Shown: positions 6,157 through 14,576, counted from the first letter of the stretch. The stretch: DNA of 16,078 nucleotides from an uncultured Bacilli bacterium (GCA_947585065.1 CANPWX010000009.1:1-16078); one strand, 5' to 3'. Numbers and translations are program-made. The notes: generated from the letters alone by a model not told the origin.

Positions 6157-7809
6157 ATGAAAAAAGAATTAGTTGAAAGGTTGTTACCTGGTCTTACTCA
6201 TGATCGTGAGTATTATGAAAAATTATATCCTGAAAGAAATTTACCTGAAGGGGCTATTGTTACTCGTTATGCACCAAGTCCAACTGGTTTTGTTCATATT
6301 GGAAATATTTTTCAATTGTATATTTCTTGTAAAATGGCAAGACAAACAGGAGGTATTGTTTTTTTAAGAATTGAGGATACGGATCAAGAACGTTTAGTGG
6401 AAAATGGTATTTCTAAAATTATTCAGGATGTTGCGTCTTTTGGTATTTCGTTTGATGAAGGTGCGATGAGTGAAACAGAAGAAAAAGGTTCTTATGGTCC
6501 TTATATTCAAAGTCAAAGAAAAGAGATTTATCAGACTTATGCTAAAGATTTACTATTAAATGGTCTTGCTTACCCTGATTTTACTACCAAAGAAGAATTG
6601 GAACAGTTAAGAAAAGAACAAGAATCTTCTAAAAGAAGAATTGGGTATTATGGAAAATGGGCAAGGAGTCGTTTTTTAACAGAAGAAGAAATTGAAAAAA
6701 AATTAGATCAAGGTCTTCCTTATATTATTCGGTTAAAGAATACTGGTGATTTTAATCGACGTATTGTTGTTTATGATGCGATTCGCGGGAAATTAGAGTT
6801 TCCTGAAGATGATATTGATCAGGTATTAATTAAAAATGATGGACTTCCAACTTATCATTTTGCTCATGTCATTGATGATCATTTAATGCATACGACACAT
6901 GTTATTCGTGGTGATGAATGGGTTAGTTCTTTGCCTGTTCATATTGGACTTCATCAAGTTTTAGGTTTTAAACCTCCTGTTTATTGTCATATTCCACCTC
7001 TTACTAAAAAAGAAGGAAATACGATTCGTAAATTATCTAAACGTAAGGATTCAGAAGCTGCAGTTTCCTATTATCATGCTATGGGAATACCAGTGGAGGC
7101 TGTTATGCTTTATCTTGCTACTGTCTCAAATTCTAATTTTGAGGAATGGTATTTAGAACATGAGAATGCTTCCTTAGATGATTTTTCGATGAGTTTTGAT
7201 AAAATTGGAACTTCTGGAGCATTATTTGATATGGAAAAATTATTGAATCTTTCTCGAAATTTTTTAAGTAAACTTAGTGCTCAAGAAATGTATGAACGAA
7301 CTCTTGCTTGGGCTAAAATGTATGATGATGCTTTTGCTCAACTTTTAATAGAGAATCGAGATATTGCTATATCGTTTTTAAATATTGAAAGAAATCAGGA
7401 AAAGCCTCGAAAAGATTATGCAATGTTTGAAGAAGTTAAATCTGGTATTTGGTATATGTTTTCTAGTGAATTTTCTCCGGAAAGTTATGAATGGCAGAAG
7501 ATTACAGATTTAGATGAAATTCATCTTGTTTTGAATACTTATTTTGAATCTTATTATAATGAAAATGATACTGAAGAAGAATGGTTTTCTAAAATGAAGG
7601 ATTGTTGTGATGCGTTAGGATATGCTTCTAATATGAAAGAATATAAACAAAATCCGGAAGCTTTTAAAGGGAATGTTGCAGATGTTTCAACGATTATTCG
7701 AGTTGCATTAACGAGTAAATCCAGAACCCCAAATCTTTATGATATTATGAAAATATTAGGATTAGAAGAAATGAAAAAAAGAATTCATTACTTTCAAAAT
7801 AGATCATAA
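6157..7809 (+). CDS. gltX: Glutamyl-tRNA synthetase
   Basis: This enzyme charges tRNA-Glu (and in many Gram-positives also tRNA-Gln) with glutamate in the cytoplasm. It is a class I synthetase with RYAPSPTGFVHIGN at about residues 37-50 (HIGH-type motif HIGN at 47-50), RIEDTD at 71-76, the HVIRGDEW segment at 248-255, and the KMSKS-type loop KLSKR at 292-296. The 550-residue length is longer than the roughly 480-residue B. subtilis type and resembles the longer clostridial form, with an extra N-terminal segment of about 30 residues before the catalytic core. The frame is open from a GTG at 6091 inside the T-box, but the ATG at 6157 with AGGAGAG at 6142-6148 is the real start. It leads an operon with murE and murD. 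Confidence 0.95.
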   Translation: MKKELVERLLPGLTHDREYYEKLYPERNLPEGAIVTRYAPSPTGFVHIGNIFQLYISCKMARQTGGIVFLRIEDTDQERLVENGISKIIQDVASFGISFDEGAMSETEEKGSYGPYIQSQRKEIYQTYAKDLLLNGLAYPDFTTKEELEQLRKEQESSKRRIGYYGKWARSRFLTEEEIEKKLDQGLPYIIRLKNTGDFNRRIVVYDAIRGKLEFPEDDIDQVLIKNDGLPTYHFAHVIDDHLMHTTHVIRGDEWVSSLPVHIGLHQVLGFKPPVYCHIPPLTKKEGNTIRKLSKRKDSEAAVSYYHAMGIPVEAVMLYLATVSNSNFEEWYLEHENASLDDFSMSFDKIGTSGALFDMEKLLNLSRNFLSKLSAQEMYERTLAWAKMYDDAFAQLLIENRDIAISFLNIERNQEKPRKDYAMFEEVKSGIWYMFSSEFSPESYEWQKITDLDEIHLVLNTYFESYYNENDTEEEWFSKMKDCCDALGYASNMKEYKQNPEAFKGNVADVSTIIRVALTSKSRTPNLYDIMKILGLEEMKKRIHYFQNRS

Positions 7810-7830
7810 AATAAAAAAGGAGTGAAAATT

Positions 7831-9186
7831 ATGATACCAATTAAAACAGATTCTAGGAAAGTAGTACCTGGGGACACTTTCGTAGCTATTTCTGGACATA
7901 CAGTGGATGGACATGATTATATTGAAGAGGCTATTCAAAAAGGTGCAACTAAAATTGTATGTGAACATGGCAGTTTCTCTGTTGAAACACTTGTTGTTGA
8001 AAATTCTGCTTTGTGGTTACAAAAGTATTTGGTAGAAAATTATCAAAAAGAAATAGCTTCTTTAAAGGTTATTGGAGTAACAGGAACTAATGGGAAGACT
8101 ACAACTTGTTTTTTAACTTATCAATTATTAAAAAAACTTGGTGTCGCGGCTGCTTATATTGGAACAATTGGTTTTTGGTATGGAGATTATTCTAAAGAAC
8201 TACCTAATACTACTCCCGAAATATTAGAACTTTATTCGATGTTTTTAGAGGCTTTGGAACATGGTATTACGGTTATTGTTATGGAAGTTTCTTCTCATGC
8301 TTTAGATCAGAAACGAGTAGAAGGGATTCATTTTACTCATGCTGCTTTTACTAATTTAACTGAGGATCATTTAGATTATCATAAAACAATGGAAAATTAT
8401 TTACAAGCTAAGTTACTTCTTTTAAATCAATTAGATGGTGTGATGGTTGTTAATAGTGATGATGAATATGCTAAGTATTTTATGCATGATCCTTATGTTA
8501 CTTTAGGATATTCTGGGAAAGATTATAAAATTCTTTCTTATGAAGAAGAAATTACTGGGACAAAGATTCGTTTTGAAGTGAATCAAACACCTTATGAAGT
8601 TGAGACTAATTTAAAAAGTAAATTTAATGTTTATAATTATTTAATGAGTTTGGCTTTAGTTCATTGCCTTGGTTTTTCTATTCAAAATATTTTGGATGTT
8701 TCTAAAGATATTTATCCTCCTAAGGGAAGATGTGCAGTGATTAAAGTTTATGATGCTGTAGCTGTTATTGATTACGCTCATACTCCGGATGCTGTGGAGA
8801 AGATTATTGATGCGTTTTTGGAAAATAAAAAGGGAAAAATTATTACTATTGTTGGCTGTGGAGGAGATCGTGATCCTTTGAAACGTCCGATTATGGGTCG
8901 AATTGCAACTGAAAAAAGTGATTTTGTTATTTTTACAAGTGATAATCCTAGGACAGAAGATCCGGAAAAAATATTAGAAGATATTTTAAAAGGAGTTACT
9001 AAGAATAATTATGAAGTAGAGGTTGATCGACGTAAGGCTATTCAAAAAGGATTAGAAAAATTAAAATGTAATGATGTTTTATTAATTCTTGGTAAAGGGC
9101 ATGAAGATTATCAAATTATTGGACATGAAAAACATCATTTTGATGATTTTGAAGAAGTACAGAATTATTTAGAAAACAGTAAGTAA
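7831..9186 (+). CDS. murE: UDP-MurNAc-tripeptide ligase MurE, probably meso-DAP-adding
   Basis: MurE adds the third peptide-stem residue to UDP-MurNAc-L-Ala-D-Glu using ATP. Visible features are the TDSRKVVPGD N-terminal domain motif at residues 6-15, the ATP site GTNGKTTT at 85-92, a Mur-ligase central domain with the carbamylated-Lys region (YLQAKLL, around 191), and a C-terminal domain with DNPRTEDP. DNPR is the known signature of meso-diaminopimelate enzymes. The length (451) is short because the N-terminal domain starts at the DSR motif and lacks the usual 20-30 leading residues; an in-frame stop (the gltX stop at 7807) rules out a longer form. A GTG at 7822 is in frame but is part of the ribosome site AAGGAGTG, so the ATG at 7831 is chosen. 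The gap to gltX is 21 bases. Confidence 0.94.
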   Translation: MIPIKTDSRKVVPGDTFVAISGHTVDGHDYIEEAIQKGATKIVCEHGSFSVETLVVENSALWLQKYLVENYQKEIASLKVIGVTGTNGKTTTCFLTYQLLKKLGVAAAYIGTIGFWYGDYSKELPNTTPEILELYSMFLEALEHGITVIVMEVSSHALDQKRVEGIHFTHAAFTNLTEDHLDYHKTMENYLQAKLLLLNQLDGVMVVNSDDEYAKYFMHDPYVTLGYSGKDYKILSYEEEITGTKIRFEVNQTPYEVETNLKSKFNVYNYLMSLALVHCLGFSIQNILDVSKDIYPPKGRCAVIKVYDAVAVIDYAHTPDAVEKIIDAFLENKKGKIITIVGCGGDRDPLKRPIMGRIATEKSDFVIFTSDNPRTEDPEKILEDILKGVTKNNYEVEVDRRKAIQKGLEKLKCNDVLLILGKGHEDYQIIGHEKHHFDDFEEVQNYLENSK

Positions 9187-9217
9187 ATGGTATTTAGAAA
9201 GAAAGTTGGGATCGATT

Positions 9218-10546
9218 ATGAAAAATAAAAAAATATTGGTTCTTGGAATGGCAAGAAGTGGTGTTGCTGTTAGTAAATTATTAGCTCAATATTCCAATGA
9301 GATTGTTTTAACTGATTTAAAGGAACAAGATCCTTGTTTGGTGGATGAATTAAAGCATCTTGGTATTACTATTGTTATTACGGATCATCAGGAAGATTTA
9401 GTTAATGATACTTTTGATGTTGTTATTAAAAATCCTGCTATCGCAAAAGATCATCCTGCTGTTGTGAAAGCAAAAAAATTAGGTATTCCTGTTATGAATG
9501 AGTTAGAGGCTAGTTATTCTTTTTTACCAAAAAATGTTACTCTTATTGGTATTACTGGAAGTAACGGTAAGACTACAACTACTACAATGACTTATGAACT
9601 ATTAAAGTATTCCAATCGAACCGTTCATTTAGCTGGGAATATAGGTATTCCTCTTGCATCGATTGTTCCTAATATTAAAGAAAATGATATTGTTGTTTTA
9701 GAAATTTCTGATCATCAACTTTTAGATATGGAACAGTTTACAACTTCTATTAGTGTTCTTACTAATTTAAGTGAAGTCCATTTAGATTTTCATGGTAGTT
9801 ATGAAAATTATAAAAATACGAAAAAAAAGATTTTTGCTCATCATACTAAAGATTCTATTGCCATACTTAATGCTGGAAATAAAGATGTATTAGAACTTAC
9901 AAAAGATATTCCTTCTCAAAAGATTTATTTTTCAGCAAATCAGGATGCTGATATTTGTCTTCAAGATGGTTTTATTGTTTATCATGGAGAAAAAATGATA
10001 GCTACTCATGATATTCAAGTGAAAGGTAATCATAATTATGAAAATTGTATGGTAGCAATAGTAATAGCTCGTATGTTCGGTGTTTCAAATGAGTGTATTC
10101 AGACATTTTTGAAAGAATTTAAAGGTGTGGAACATCGTATTGAATATGTTAGAACGTTAAATGGAAGAAAATTTTATAATGATTCTAAAGCTACCAATAA
10201 TGAATCTACTATTATTGCTTTGGATTCTTTTAGAGAGCCAACTATTCTTATTATGGGAGGGCTCGATCGGAATATTCCTTTTGATTCTTTAGCAAGTCAT
10301 TTAAAAAATACGAAAGAAATTATTTGTTATGGAGAGACTAAAGATAAAATTGCTTTGTTTGCTAAAGAAAATCATGTTCCGGTTTTGGTGACTGATACTT
10401 TAGAAGATGCTACTAAAATTTCCTATCAAGAAAGTAGAGAGGGAGATGTTATTTTACTTAGTCCTGCTTGTGCTTCTTGGGATCAATTTGATAATTTTGA
10501 AACAAGAGGAAAAGTTTTTAAAACAATTGTAAATGAATTAAAATAA
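9218..10546 (+). CDS. murD: UDP-MurNAc-L-alanine:D-glutamate ligase MurD
   Basis: MurD adds D-glutamate to UDP-MurNAc-L-Ala in the cytoplasm. The 442-residue length is normal. Features are a Rossmann-like N-terminal UDP-binding domain (VLGMARSG at about 8-15), the ATP site GSNGKTTT at 114-121, a central NLSEVHLDFHGSYENY segment with the downstream lysine-rich helix, HRIEYV, and the C-terminal NDSKATN motif typical of MurD. A TTG at 9206 is in frame, but the ATG at 9218 gives the canonical start; the ribosome site is weak (GAAAG or TTGGGAT). It is 31 bases after murE in the T-box-controlled operon. mraY, ftsW and murG, the usual neighbours in a dcw cluster, do not follow. Confidence 0.95.
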   Translation: MKNKKILVLGMARSGVAVSKLLAQYSNEIVLTDLKEQDPCLVDELKHLGITIVITDHQEDLVNDTFDVVIKNPAIAKDHPAVVKAKKLGIPVMNELEASYSFLPKNVTLIGITGSNGKTTTTTMTYELLKYSNRTVHLAGNIGIPLASIVPNIKENDIVVLEISDHQLLDMEQFTTSISVLTNLSEVHLDFHGSYENYKNTKKKIFAHHTKDSIAILNAGNKDVLELTKDIPSQKIYFSANQDADICLQDGFIVYHGEKMIATHDIQVKGNHNYENCMVAIVIARMFGVSNECIQTFLKEFKGVEHRIEYVRTLNGRKFYNDSKATNNESTIIALDSFREPTILIMGGLDRNIPFDSLASHLKNTKEIICYGETKDKIALFAKENHVPVLVTDTLEDATKISYQESREGDVILLSPACASWDQFDNFETRGKVFKTIVNELK

Positions 10547-10577
10547 AAGAGAGAGATTTGTTTAGTTTCTCTCTTTT
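10545..10577. terminator. Bidirectional terminator between murD and the convergent unknown gene
   Basis: A 12-bp stem (10545-10556 with 10566-10577, alternating GA/TC, one G-T pair) encloses a 9-base loop. A/T runs on both sides act as U-tracts in either direction. The murD stop (10544-10546) overlaps the left arm and the stop of the convergent gene (10562-10564) lies in the loop. Confidence 0.8.
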
Positions 10578-11023
10578 CTCATTATTCTTTGTCTTTGTTC
10601 TTGATGATGTTTTACCATTTCTAAAAGTATTTTTTCATCCATTAATATTTCTTTTTCTAGTGTATTCCATACTTGGTTTCGTAATGGATCACAAGTGCCG
10701 ATTATTTCTCCTAGAAGTAATTCAAAATCCATATCTGGTATGATTGTGTATTTTTGTTCATAGGTTGGATTTCCATAAAAGTCTAAAACAATACTTTTAT
10801 ATAAATATCCATAGGTACCATTTTGAAACATTACGACAATTAAAGATGGAATTAATTTTTGCATCTCTCTTGCAATATACACTTCATAGGCTCCTAGTAT
10901 CGATTCATCTTCTGGATAAGTTGAAGAACTTATAATTTTTTCATTGTATAGTTCGATAAATCTTTTATTTACGAGTGTAATCCATTCGCTCACATTTTCC
11001 CAACTTTTTAATTCTGTTTCCAT
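10562..11023 (-). CDS. Unknown protein, 153 residues
   Basis: I do not recognise this family. The protein is soluble in appearance, acidic overall, with no signal peptide or clear membrane helix. The middle has a short hydrophobic strand region (LIPSLIVVMFQNGTYGYLY, about 60-78), and the C-terminal 30 residues are highly charged and probably helical (ending in Gln, Arg and Lys-rich sequence). The frame extends to a GTG at 11032, but that codon is part of the ribosome site GAGGTGAT, so the ATG at 11023 is the likely start. It is convergent with murD, with which it shares a terminator, and divergent from murF. It interrupts what could otherwise be a continuous mur run. Being coding is supported by the ribosome site, length and placement. 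Confidence 0.75.
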   Translation of the reverse strand: METELKSWENVSEWITLVNKRFIELYNEKIISSSTYPEDESILGAYEVYIAREMQKLIPSLIVVMFQNGTYGYLYKSIVLDFYGNPTYEQKYTIIPDMDFELLLGEIIGTCDPLRNQVWNTLEKEILMDEKILLEMVKHHQEQRQRIMRKERN

Positions 11024-11093
11024 TAAAATCACCTCAGTAGTACTAATATATCAGATTTTTTTGAAAAAAACTAGAAAAAATGTAAAGATAATG

Positions 11094-11099
11094 TATAAT
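11094..11099 (+). promoter_or_regulatory. -10 box of murF
   Basis: A perfect TATAAT lies 22 bases before the murF ATG. The -35 position 17 bases upstream reads CTAGAA, a poor match, so only the -10 is convincing. AGGAG at 11107-11111 follows as the ribosome site. Confidence 0.45.
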
Positions 11100-11121
11100 A
11101 TTAAGTAGGAGTTGGAAAATA

Positions 11122-12504
11122 ATGAAATTAGCAATTAAAGACATAGTGAAAGTTTGTCATGGAAGGCTATTGTGTGGTTCTATGGATACTGTTATTGAAA
11201 GTTATTCTAAAGATACTAGAACAATCCAAAAAGGAGATTGTTATATTGGAATAAAAGGGGAAAATTTTAATGGAAATGATTATTATTTGGAAGCAAAAGA
11301 AAAAGGTGCAATTGCGTGTATTTTAGATTCTTTTGATGAAAAAAATCTTTTAGAAGATTATCCTATTGTTTTAGTAGATGATAGTGTAGAAGCTCTTCAA
11401 AATCTTGCTCGATATGTTCGGAGCAAACTTTCGGCTACTGTTGTCGCGGTGACGGGAAGTGCTGGTAAAACTAGTACAAAAGATATGATTGCAACTGTGT
11501 TATCTCAAAAATATTCTGTTTTAAAAAGTCCTGGTAATTTAAATGGACAAATTGGGCTTCCTTTCACTCTTTTATCTTGGAAAGGGGAGGATATTGTAGT
11601 ACTTGAAATGGGAATGAATGATTTTGGCCAGATGTCAAAACTTACTTCGATTGCTCGACCTCAGATTGCTGTTTTTACCAATATAGGAACTGCTCATATT
11701 GGAATATTAGGTTCTAGGGAAAATATTTTAAAAGCAAAATTAGAAATTTTAGAGGGAATGGATCAGGGAAGCACGTTAGTTATCAACAATGATAATGATT
11801 TATTATCAAAATTAGATTTAGAAAATTATAAAATTGTTACCTGTGGGATAAAAAATCAAAGTGATTTTCAAGCAACTGATGTTCATTTTGATATTGGGAA
11901 AAGTTCTTATCAGTTGAAGTGGAAAGATGATCCTTATGGAGTTGTAATTCCTGTGATGGGAGAAGTTTTTGTTCTAAATAGTTTGCTTGCTATTGCTGTG
12001 GCAAATATTTTCCATGTTGAAAAAGAAAGTATTCAAAAAAGTTTTCAACAGATTGAGTTATCTGGTAATCGTATGCGAATTGTCTCTTTAAGAAAAGATA
12101 TTACTTTAATCGATGATAGTTATAATTCTAATTTAGAAGCTGTTACGAGTGCTTTACAAATTTTAAAAGATTATAAAGGTAAAAGAAAAATTGCTGTTTT
12201 AGGTGATATTTTAGAAATGGAAAATTTTAAAGAAGAGATTCACCGAAAAGTGGGAGCTTTACCTGTTCTAAAAGAAATTAATCAAATTTATTTATGTGGA
12301 GATGCGACAAAGTATATTATGGATTCTGCTATTCAAAATGGTTATGATAAAGATAAAATTTATCATTTTGATTCCACTTTGGAATTAAAAAATCATTTGG
12401 AAGACTCTTTAGAAGAAGGAGATACTATTTTGGTGAAGGCAAGTAGAGATATGCATTTTAAAGAACTTGCTCAGGATTTAGAAAAAGATTTAACAGAAAA
12501 ATAA
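11122..12504 (+). CDS. murF: UDP-MurNAc-tripeptide:D-Ala-D-Ala ligase MurF
   Basis: MurF completes the cytoplasmic pentapeptide precursor by adding D-Ala-D-Ala. The 460-residue protein has the N-terminal DTRTIQKGDCYIGIKG motif at about 31-46 (MurF/MurE-type UDP-binding domain), ATP site GSAGKTST at 112-119, LEMGMNDFGQM in the central domain, and DDSYNSNLEAV in the C-terminal domain, which is characteristic of MurF. The ribosome site AGGAG lies 10 bases from the ATG. It has its own promoter and is monocistronic, separated from murE-murD by one opposing gene. Ddl, the usual partner, is not in the window. Confidence 0.95.
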   Translation: MKLAIKDIVKVCHGRLLCGSMDTVIESYSKDTRTIQKGDCYIGIKGENFNGNDYYLEAKEKGAIACILDSFDEKNLLEDYPIVLVDDSVEALQNLARYVRSKLSATVVAVTGSAGKTSTKDMIATVLSQKYSVLKSPGNLNGQIGLPFTLLSWKGEDIVVLEMGMNDFGQMSKLTSIARPQIAVFTNIGTAHIGILGSRENILKAKLEILEGMDQGSTLVINNDNDLLSKLDLENYKIVTCGIKNQSDFQATDVHFDIGKSSYQLKWKDDPYGVVIPVMGEVFVLNSLLAIAVANIFHVEKESIQKSFQQIELSGNRMRIVSLRKDITLIDDSYNSNLEAVTSALQILKDYKGKRKIAVLGDILEMENFKEEIHRKVGALPVLKEINQIYLCGDATKYIMDSAIQNGYDKDKIYHFDSTLELKNHLEDSLEEGDTILVKASRDMHFKELAQDLEKDLTEK

Positions 12505-12516
12505 TTTTGTTTTTCT
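12495..12516 (+). terminator. Possible weak terminator at the end of murF
   Basis: AGAAAAA (12495-12501) pairs with TTTTTCT (12510-12516) around an 8-base loop containing the murF stop, followed by TGTTTT. Only one pair is G-C, so it would be weak. Confidence 0.25.
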
Positions 12517-12524
12517 TGTTTTAG

Positions 12525-12593
12525 AGTGATAATTTATTTGAAGATTTAGGTATTTATTTAATGGAAGAGGAGCCTACATTAGTTAGAAAGTAA
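12525..12593 (+). pseudogene. Possible 3' remnant of a lost gene
   Basis: Between murF and the Rieske gene one frame stays open for 22 codons after a TAG and ends in TAA. It reads like a normal acidic C-terminus (DNLFEDLG then MEEEPTLVRK) with codon choice like the neighbouring genes. The internal ATG at 12561 has no ribosome site, and a 10-residue product is unlikely. This may be the tail of a deleted gene or chance. I cannot name the parent family. Confidence 0.2.
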
Positions 12594-12597
12594 TATT

Positions 12598-12625
12598 TTG
12601 TTTTAAAAAATGAAAATAGTATCAT
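12598..12625 (+). promoter_or_regulatory. Weak promoter candidate for the Rieske oxidoreductase gene
   Basis: TTGTTT (12598-12603), a 16-base spacer and TATCAT (12620-12625) precede a GGTGA ribosome site and the ATG at 12645. Both boxes are imperfect. Confidence 0.3.
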
Positions 12626-12644
12626 ATTAATTAATGGTGATATT

Positions 12645-14075
12645 ATGGCATCAAAAAGTATTTGGCTGAAAGATAGTTTAGGGACTGAGTATAAATCATT
12701 AAAGGAAAATATTGATACGGATCTATTAATTATTGGTGGAGGAATTACTGGTGTTTCTATATTATATGAATTAAGAAATCAAAATCAAAAAATATGTCTT
12801 GTTGATGCGAACAAGATTGGACATGGTGTGACTTCGAAAAGTACTGCTAAAATTAATTATTTACAGGGTATTGTTTATTCTAAAATTAAAAATTTTGTAG
12901 GAATTATTTCGGCTCAAAAATATTATGAATCTCAAATAGAAGCTATTTTGCATATTAAGGATATTATTTTGAAAGAACATATTTCTTGTGATTTTGAGAA
13001 AGTTTCTTCTTTTCTTTATGCAAATGAAAAAAAGTTAAAAGAATTAAAAAAAGAATATCAATTATTAAAAAAGTGGAAGGCCAATGTTTCTTTTCATAAA
13101 AATTATATTCTAGCAAAAGATACTTATGTTTTTCATCCTTTAAAATATATTGAAGGGCTCATTTCTGTTTGTTTGAAAAAGAAAAATATTTCTATTTATG
13201 AAAATACTAAGATTACAACTATTAAAAAGGTAGATTCGGTTTTTCTTTGTGAATGTGGGGAATTTAGGATAACTGCTCAAAAAGTGGTACTCGCGTGCCA
13301 TTATCCTTTTGAATTGTTTCCTTTTTTCTTACCAGTTCGTACTTATATTGAAAAGTCTTATATTATGGCTTTTCCAACGGAATATGATAAAAAGGAAACT
13401 TTTATTACTACTTATCCTGATATTGTTTCTAAAAGATATTATCATGATTCTCAACGTATTTATGAAATTATTTTAAGTGGTTCTCATGCTATTTGTAATC
13501 AATTAAATGAAAGAAAGAATTTTTCTCTTTTTTTGGATCATCATCCTGAGTATCTTTGGTCTAACGAGGATATTATGACTTCGGATGCGATGCCGTTTAT
13601 TGGAGAAATTCAAACGAATCTTTATCTTGCAACTGGTTTTAATACTTGGGGCATGACAAATGGAGTACTTTCGGGTATGATTTTGAAAGATCTTCTTGTG
13701 AATCGTGAGAATATCTATGCTCCTTATTTTGATCCAAAAAGAAAATTTACTATTGCTCAGTTAAAGCAATATCCACTTAATATTTTAATGAATGCAAAGG
13801 GAATGCTTCAAAATAAAATTTGGAAAAAGAAAAAATGGTATAAAAATGTTTCTTTTTTTCATGAAAATGGCAAAAGCTTAGCAACTGTAACAGAAGATGG
13901 AGTGAAATATACAGTTTTGACAACTTGTCCTCATTTAGGGTGTACTTTAGTTTTTAATGAAATAGAAAAAACATGGGATTGTCCATGCCATGCTTCTCGT
14001 TTTGATATTCAAGGGAATTGGATTAAGGGTCCAAGTAAAAAAAGTATTACTTATTCTGTTTCAAAGGATAAATAG
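12645..14075 (+). CDS. FAD-dependent oxidoreductase with C-terminal Rieske [2Fe-2S] domain (YhfW-like)
   Basis: The N-terminal part is a DAO-type FAD oxidoreductase. A beta strand leads into the dinucleotide motif GGGITG at residues 31-36, the end-of-strand acidic residue is in LVDANKIGHG, and TSKSTAKIN follows at 63-71. A late segment (MPFIGE and LYLATGFNTWGMTNG) closes the FAD site. Residues about 400-476 form a Rieske domain with CPHLGC at 428-433 and CPCH at 446-449: Cys428, His430, Cys446 and His449 can bind the 2Fe-2S cluster, and Cys433 with Cys448 can form the stabilising disulfide. This domain order matches B. subtilis YhfW, whose substrate is not established. No signal peptide is visible, so it is probably cytosolic. 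The coding end overlaps the opposing gene by 25 bases. Confidence 0.88.
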   Translation: MASKSIWLKDSLGTEYKSLKENIDTDLLIIGGGITGVSILYELRNQNQKICLVDANKIGHGVTSKSTAKINYLQGIVYSKIKNFVGIISAQKYYESQIEAILHIKDIILKEHISCDFEKVSSFLYANEKKLKELKKEYQLLKKWKANVSFHKNYILAKDTYVFHPLKYIEGLISVCLKKKNISIYENTKITTIKKVDSVFLCECGEFRITAQKVVLACHYPFELFPFFLPVRTYIEKSYIMAFPTEYDKKETFITTYPDIVSKRYYHDSQRIYEIILSGSHAICNQLNERKNFSLFLDHHPEYLWSNEDIMTSDAMPFIGEIQTNLYLATGFNTWGMTNGVLSGMILKDLLVNRENIYAPYFDPKRKFTIAQLKQYPLNILMNAKGMLQNKIWKKKKWYKNVSFFHENGKSLATVTEDGVKYTVLTTCPHLGCTLVFNEIEKTWDCPCHASRFDIQGNWIKGPSKKSITYSVSKDK

Positions 14076-14527
14076 GCCTTTGATAGTTGTTTCATTCTAT
14101 GGTATTTTATGGATTCTTTGAATTGATGAAATGTAAAAGAAGATACTGCTTCCCATATCGCTACCCACGCTAATATGGTAAGGATTTCTTTAAAAAAGCT
14201 AGATTTTGTATATAAAGCAAATACAATTAAGAATAAACCGATAATTAAAGTAAAAAAATAAAATTCAAAGACTATTTTTGTTTTATTATATTCTTCTTTT
14301 GCTTCTTCTTGAAAATGTTTGTGAATTAGATTTGTGATTTCTTCTTGTTTTTTTGAGTTTAACCTATGTTTGGTAAGTATTTGTATTTCTATTGGCAAGT
14401 TTCTTCTTTTTCCTAGACATTCTTCATATAAAAAGTTTGCTAGAGTGGGATTTAAAGTATCTTTATTAAATGGATGAGTTACTTCTTCAAAATCTTTTAG
14501 AAATACTTGAATTGATATTTTTTCCAT
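14051..14527 (-). CDS. Unknown two-helix membrane protein, 158 residues
   Basis: The family is not recognised. An N-terminal soluble part of about 80 residues, helical and charged, contains an R-R-N-L-P-I-E-I segment. Two membrane helices follow at about 86-106 and 111-131, then a basic tail (KYHRMKQLSK). The frame continues upstream to 14665, but the ATG at 14527 is clearly the start: it has GGTGAT 5 bases before it and a full promoter ending about 17 bases upstream. The gene is convergent with the Rieske oxidoreductase and overlaps its 3' end by 25 bases, so its last codons lie antisense to that gene. It is divergent from the Fic gene, with a shared repeat-rich control region. Confidence 0.75.
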   Translation of the reverse strand: MEKISIQVFLKDFEEVTHPFNKDTLNPTLANFLYEECLGKRRNLPIEIQILTKHRLNSKKQEEITNLIHKHFQEEAKEEYNKTKIVFEFYFFTLIIGLFLIVFALYTKSSFFKEILTILAWVAIWEAVSSFTFHQFKESIKYHRMKQLSKAYLSFETE

Positions 14528-14543
14528 GAGTATCACCAAATAT

Positions 14544-14572
14544 ATTATACAAAAAAACATAAATTCTACCAA
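14544..14572 (-). promoter_or_regulatory. Promoter of the two-helix membrane protein gene
   Basis: On the minus strand TTGGTA (14567-14572) is followed by exactly 17 bases and a perfect TATAAT (14544-14549). The transcript would begin about 10 bases before the start codon with the ribosome site near its 5' end. It fixes the start of that gene at 14527. Confidence 0.7.
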
Positions 14573-14576
14573 ACAG

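Noticed and set aside
10558..10935. Plus-strand open frames opposite the unknown gene downstream of murD
   Set aside because: They have no ribosome sites and no plausible start context, and the minus-strand gene in the same place has a strong one.
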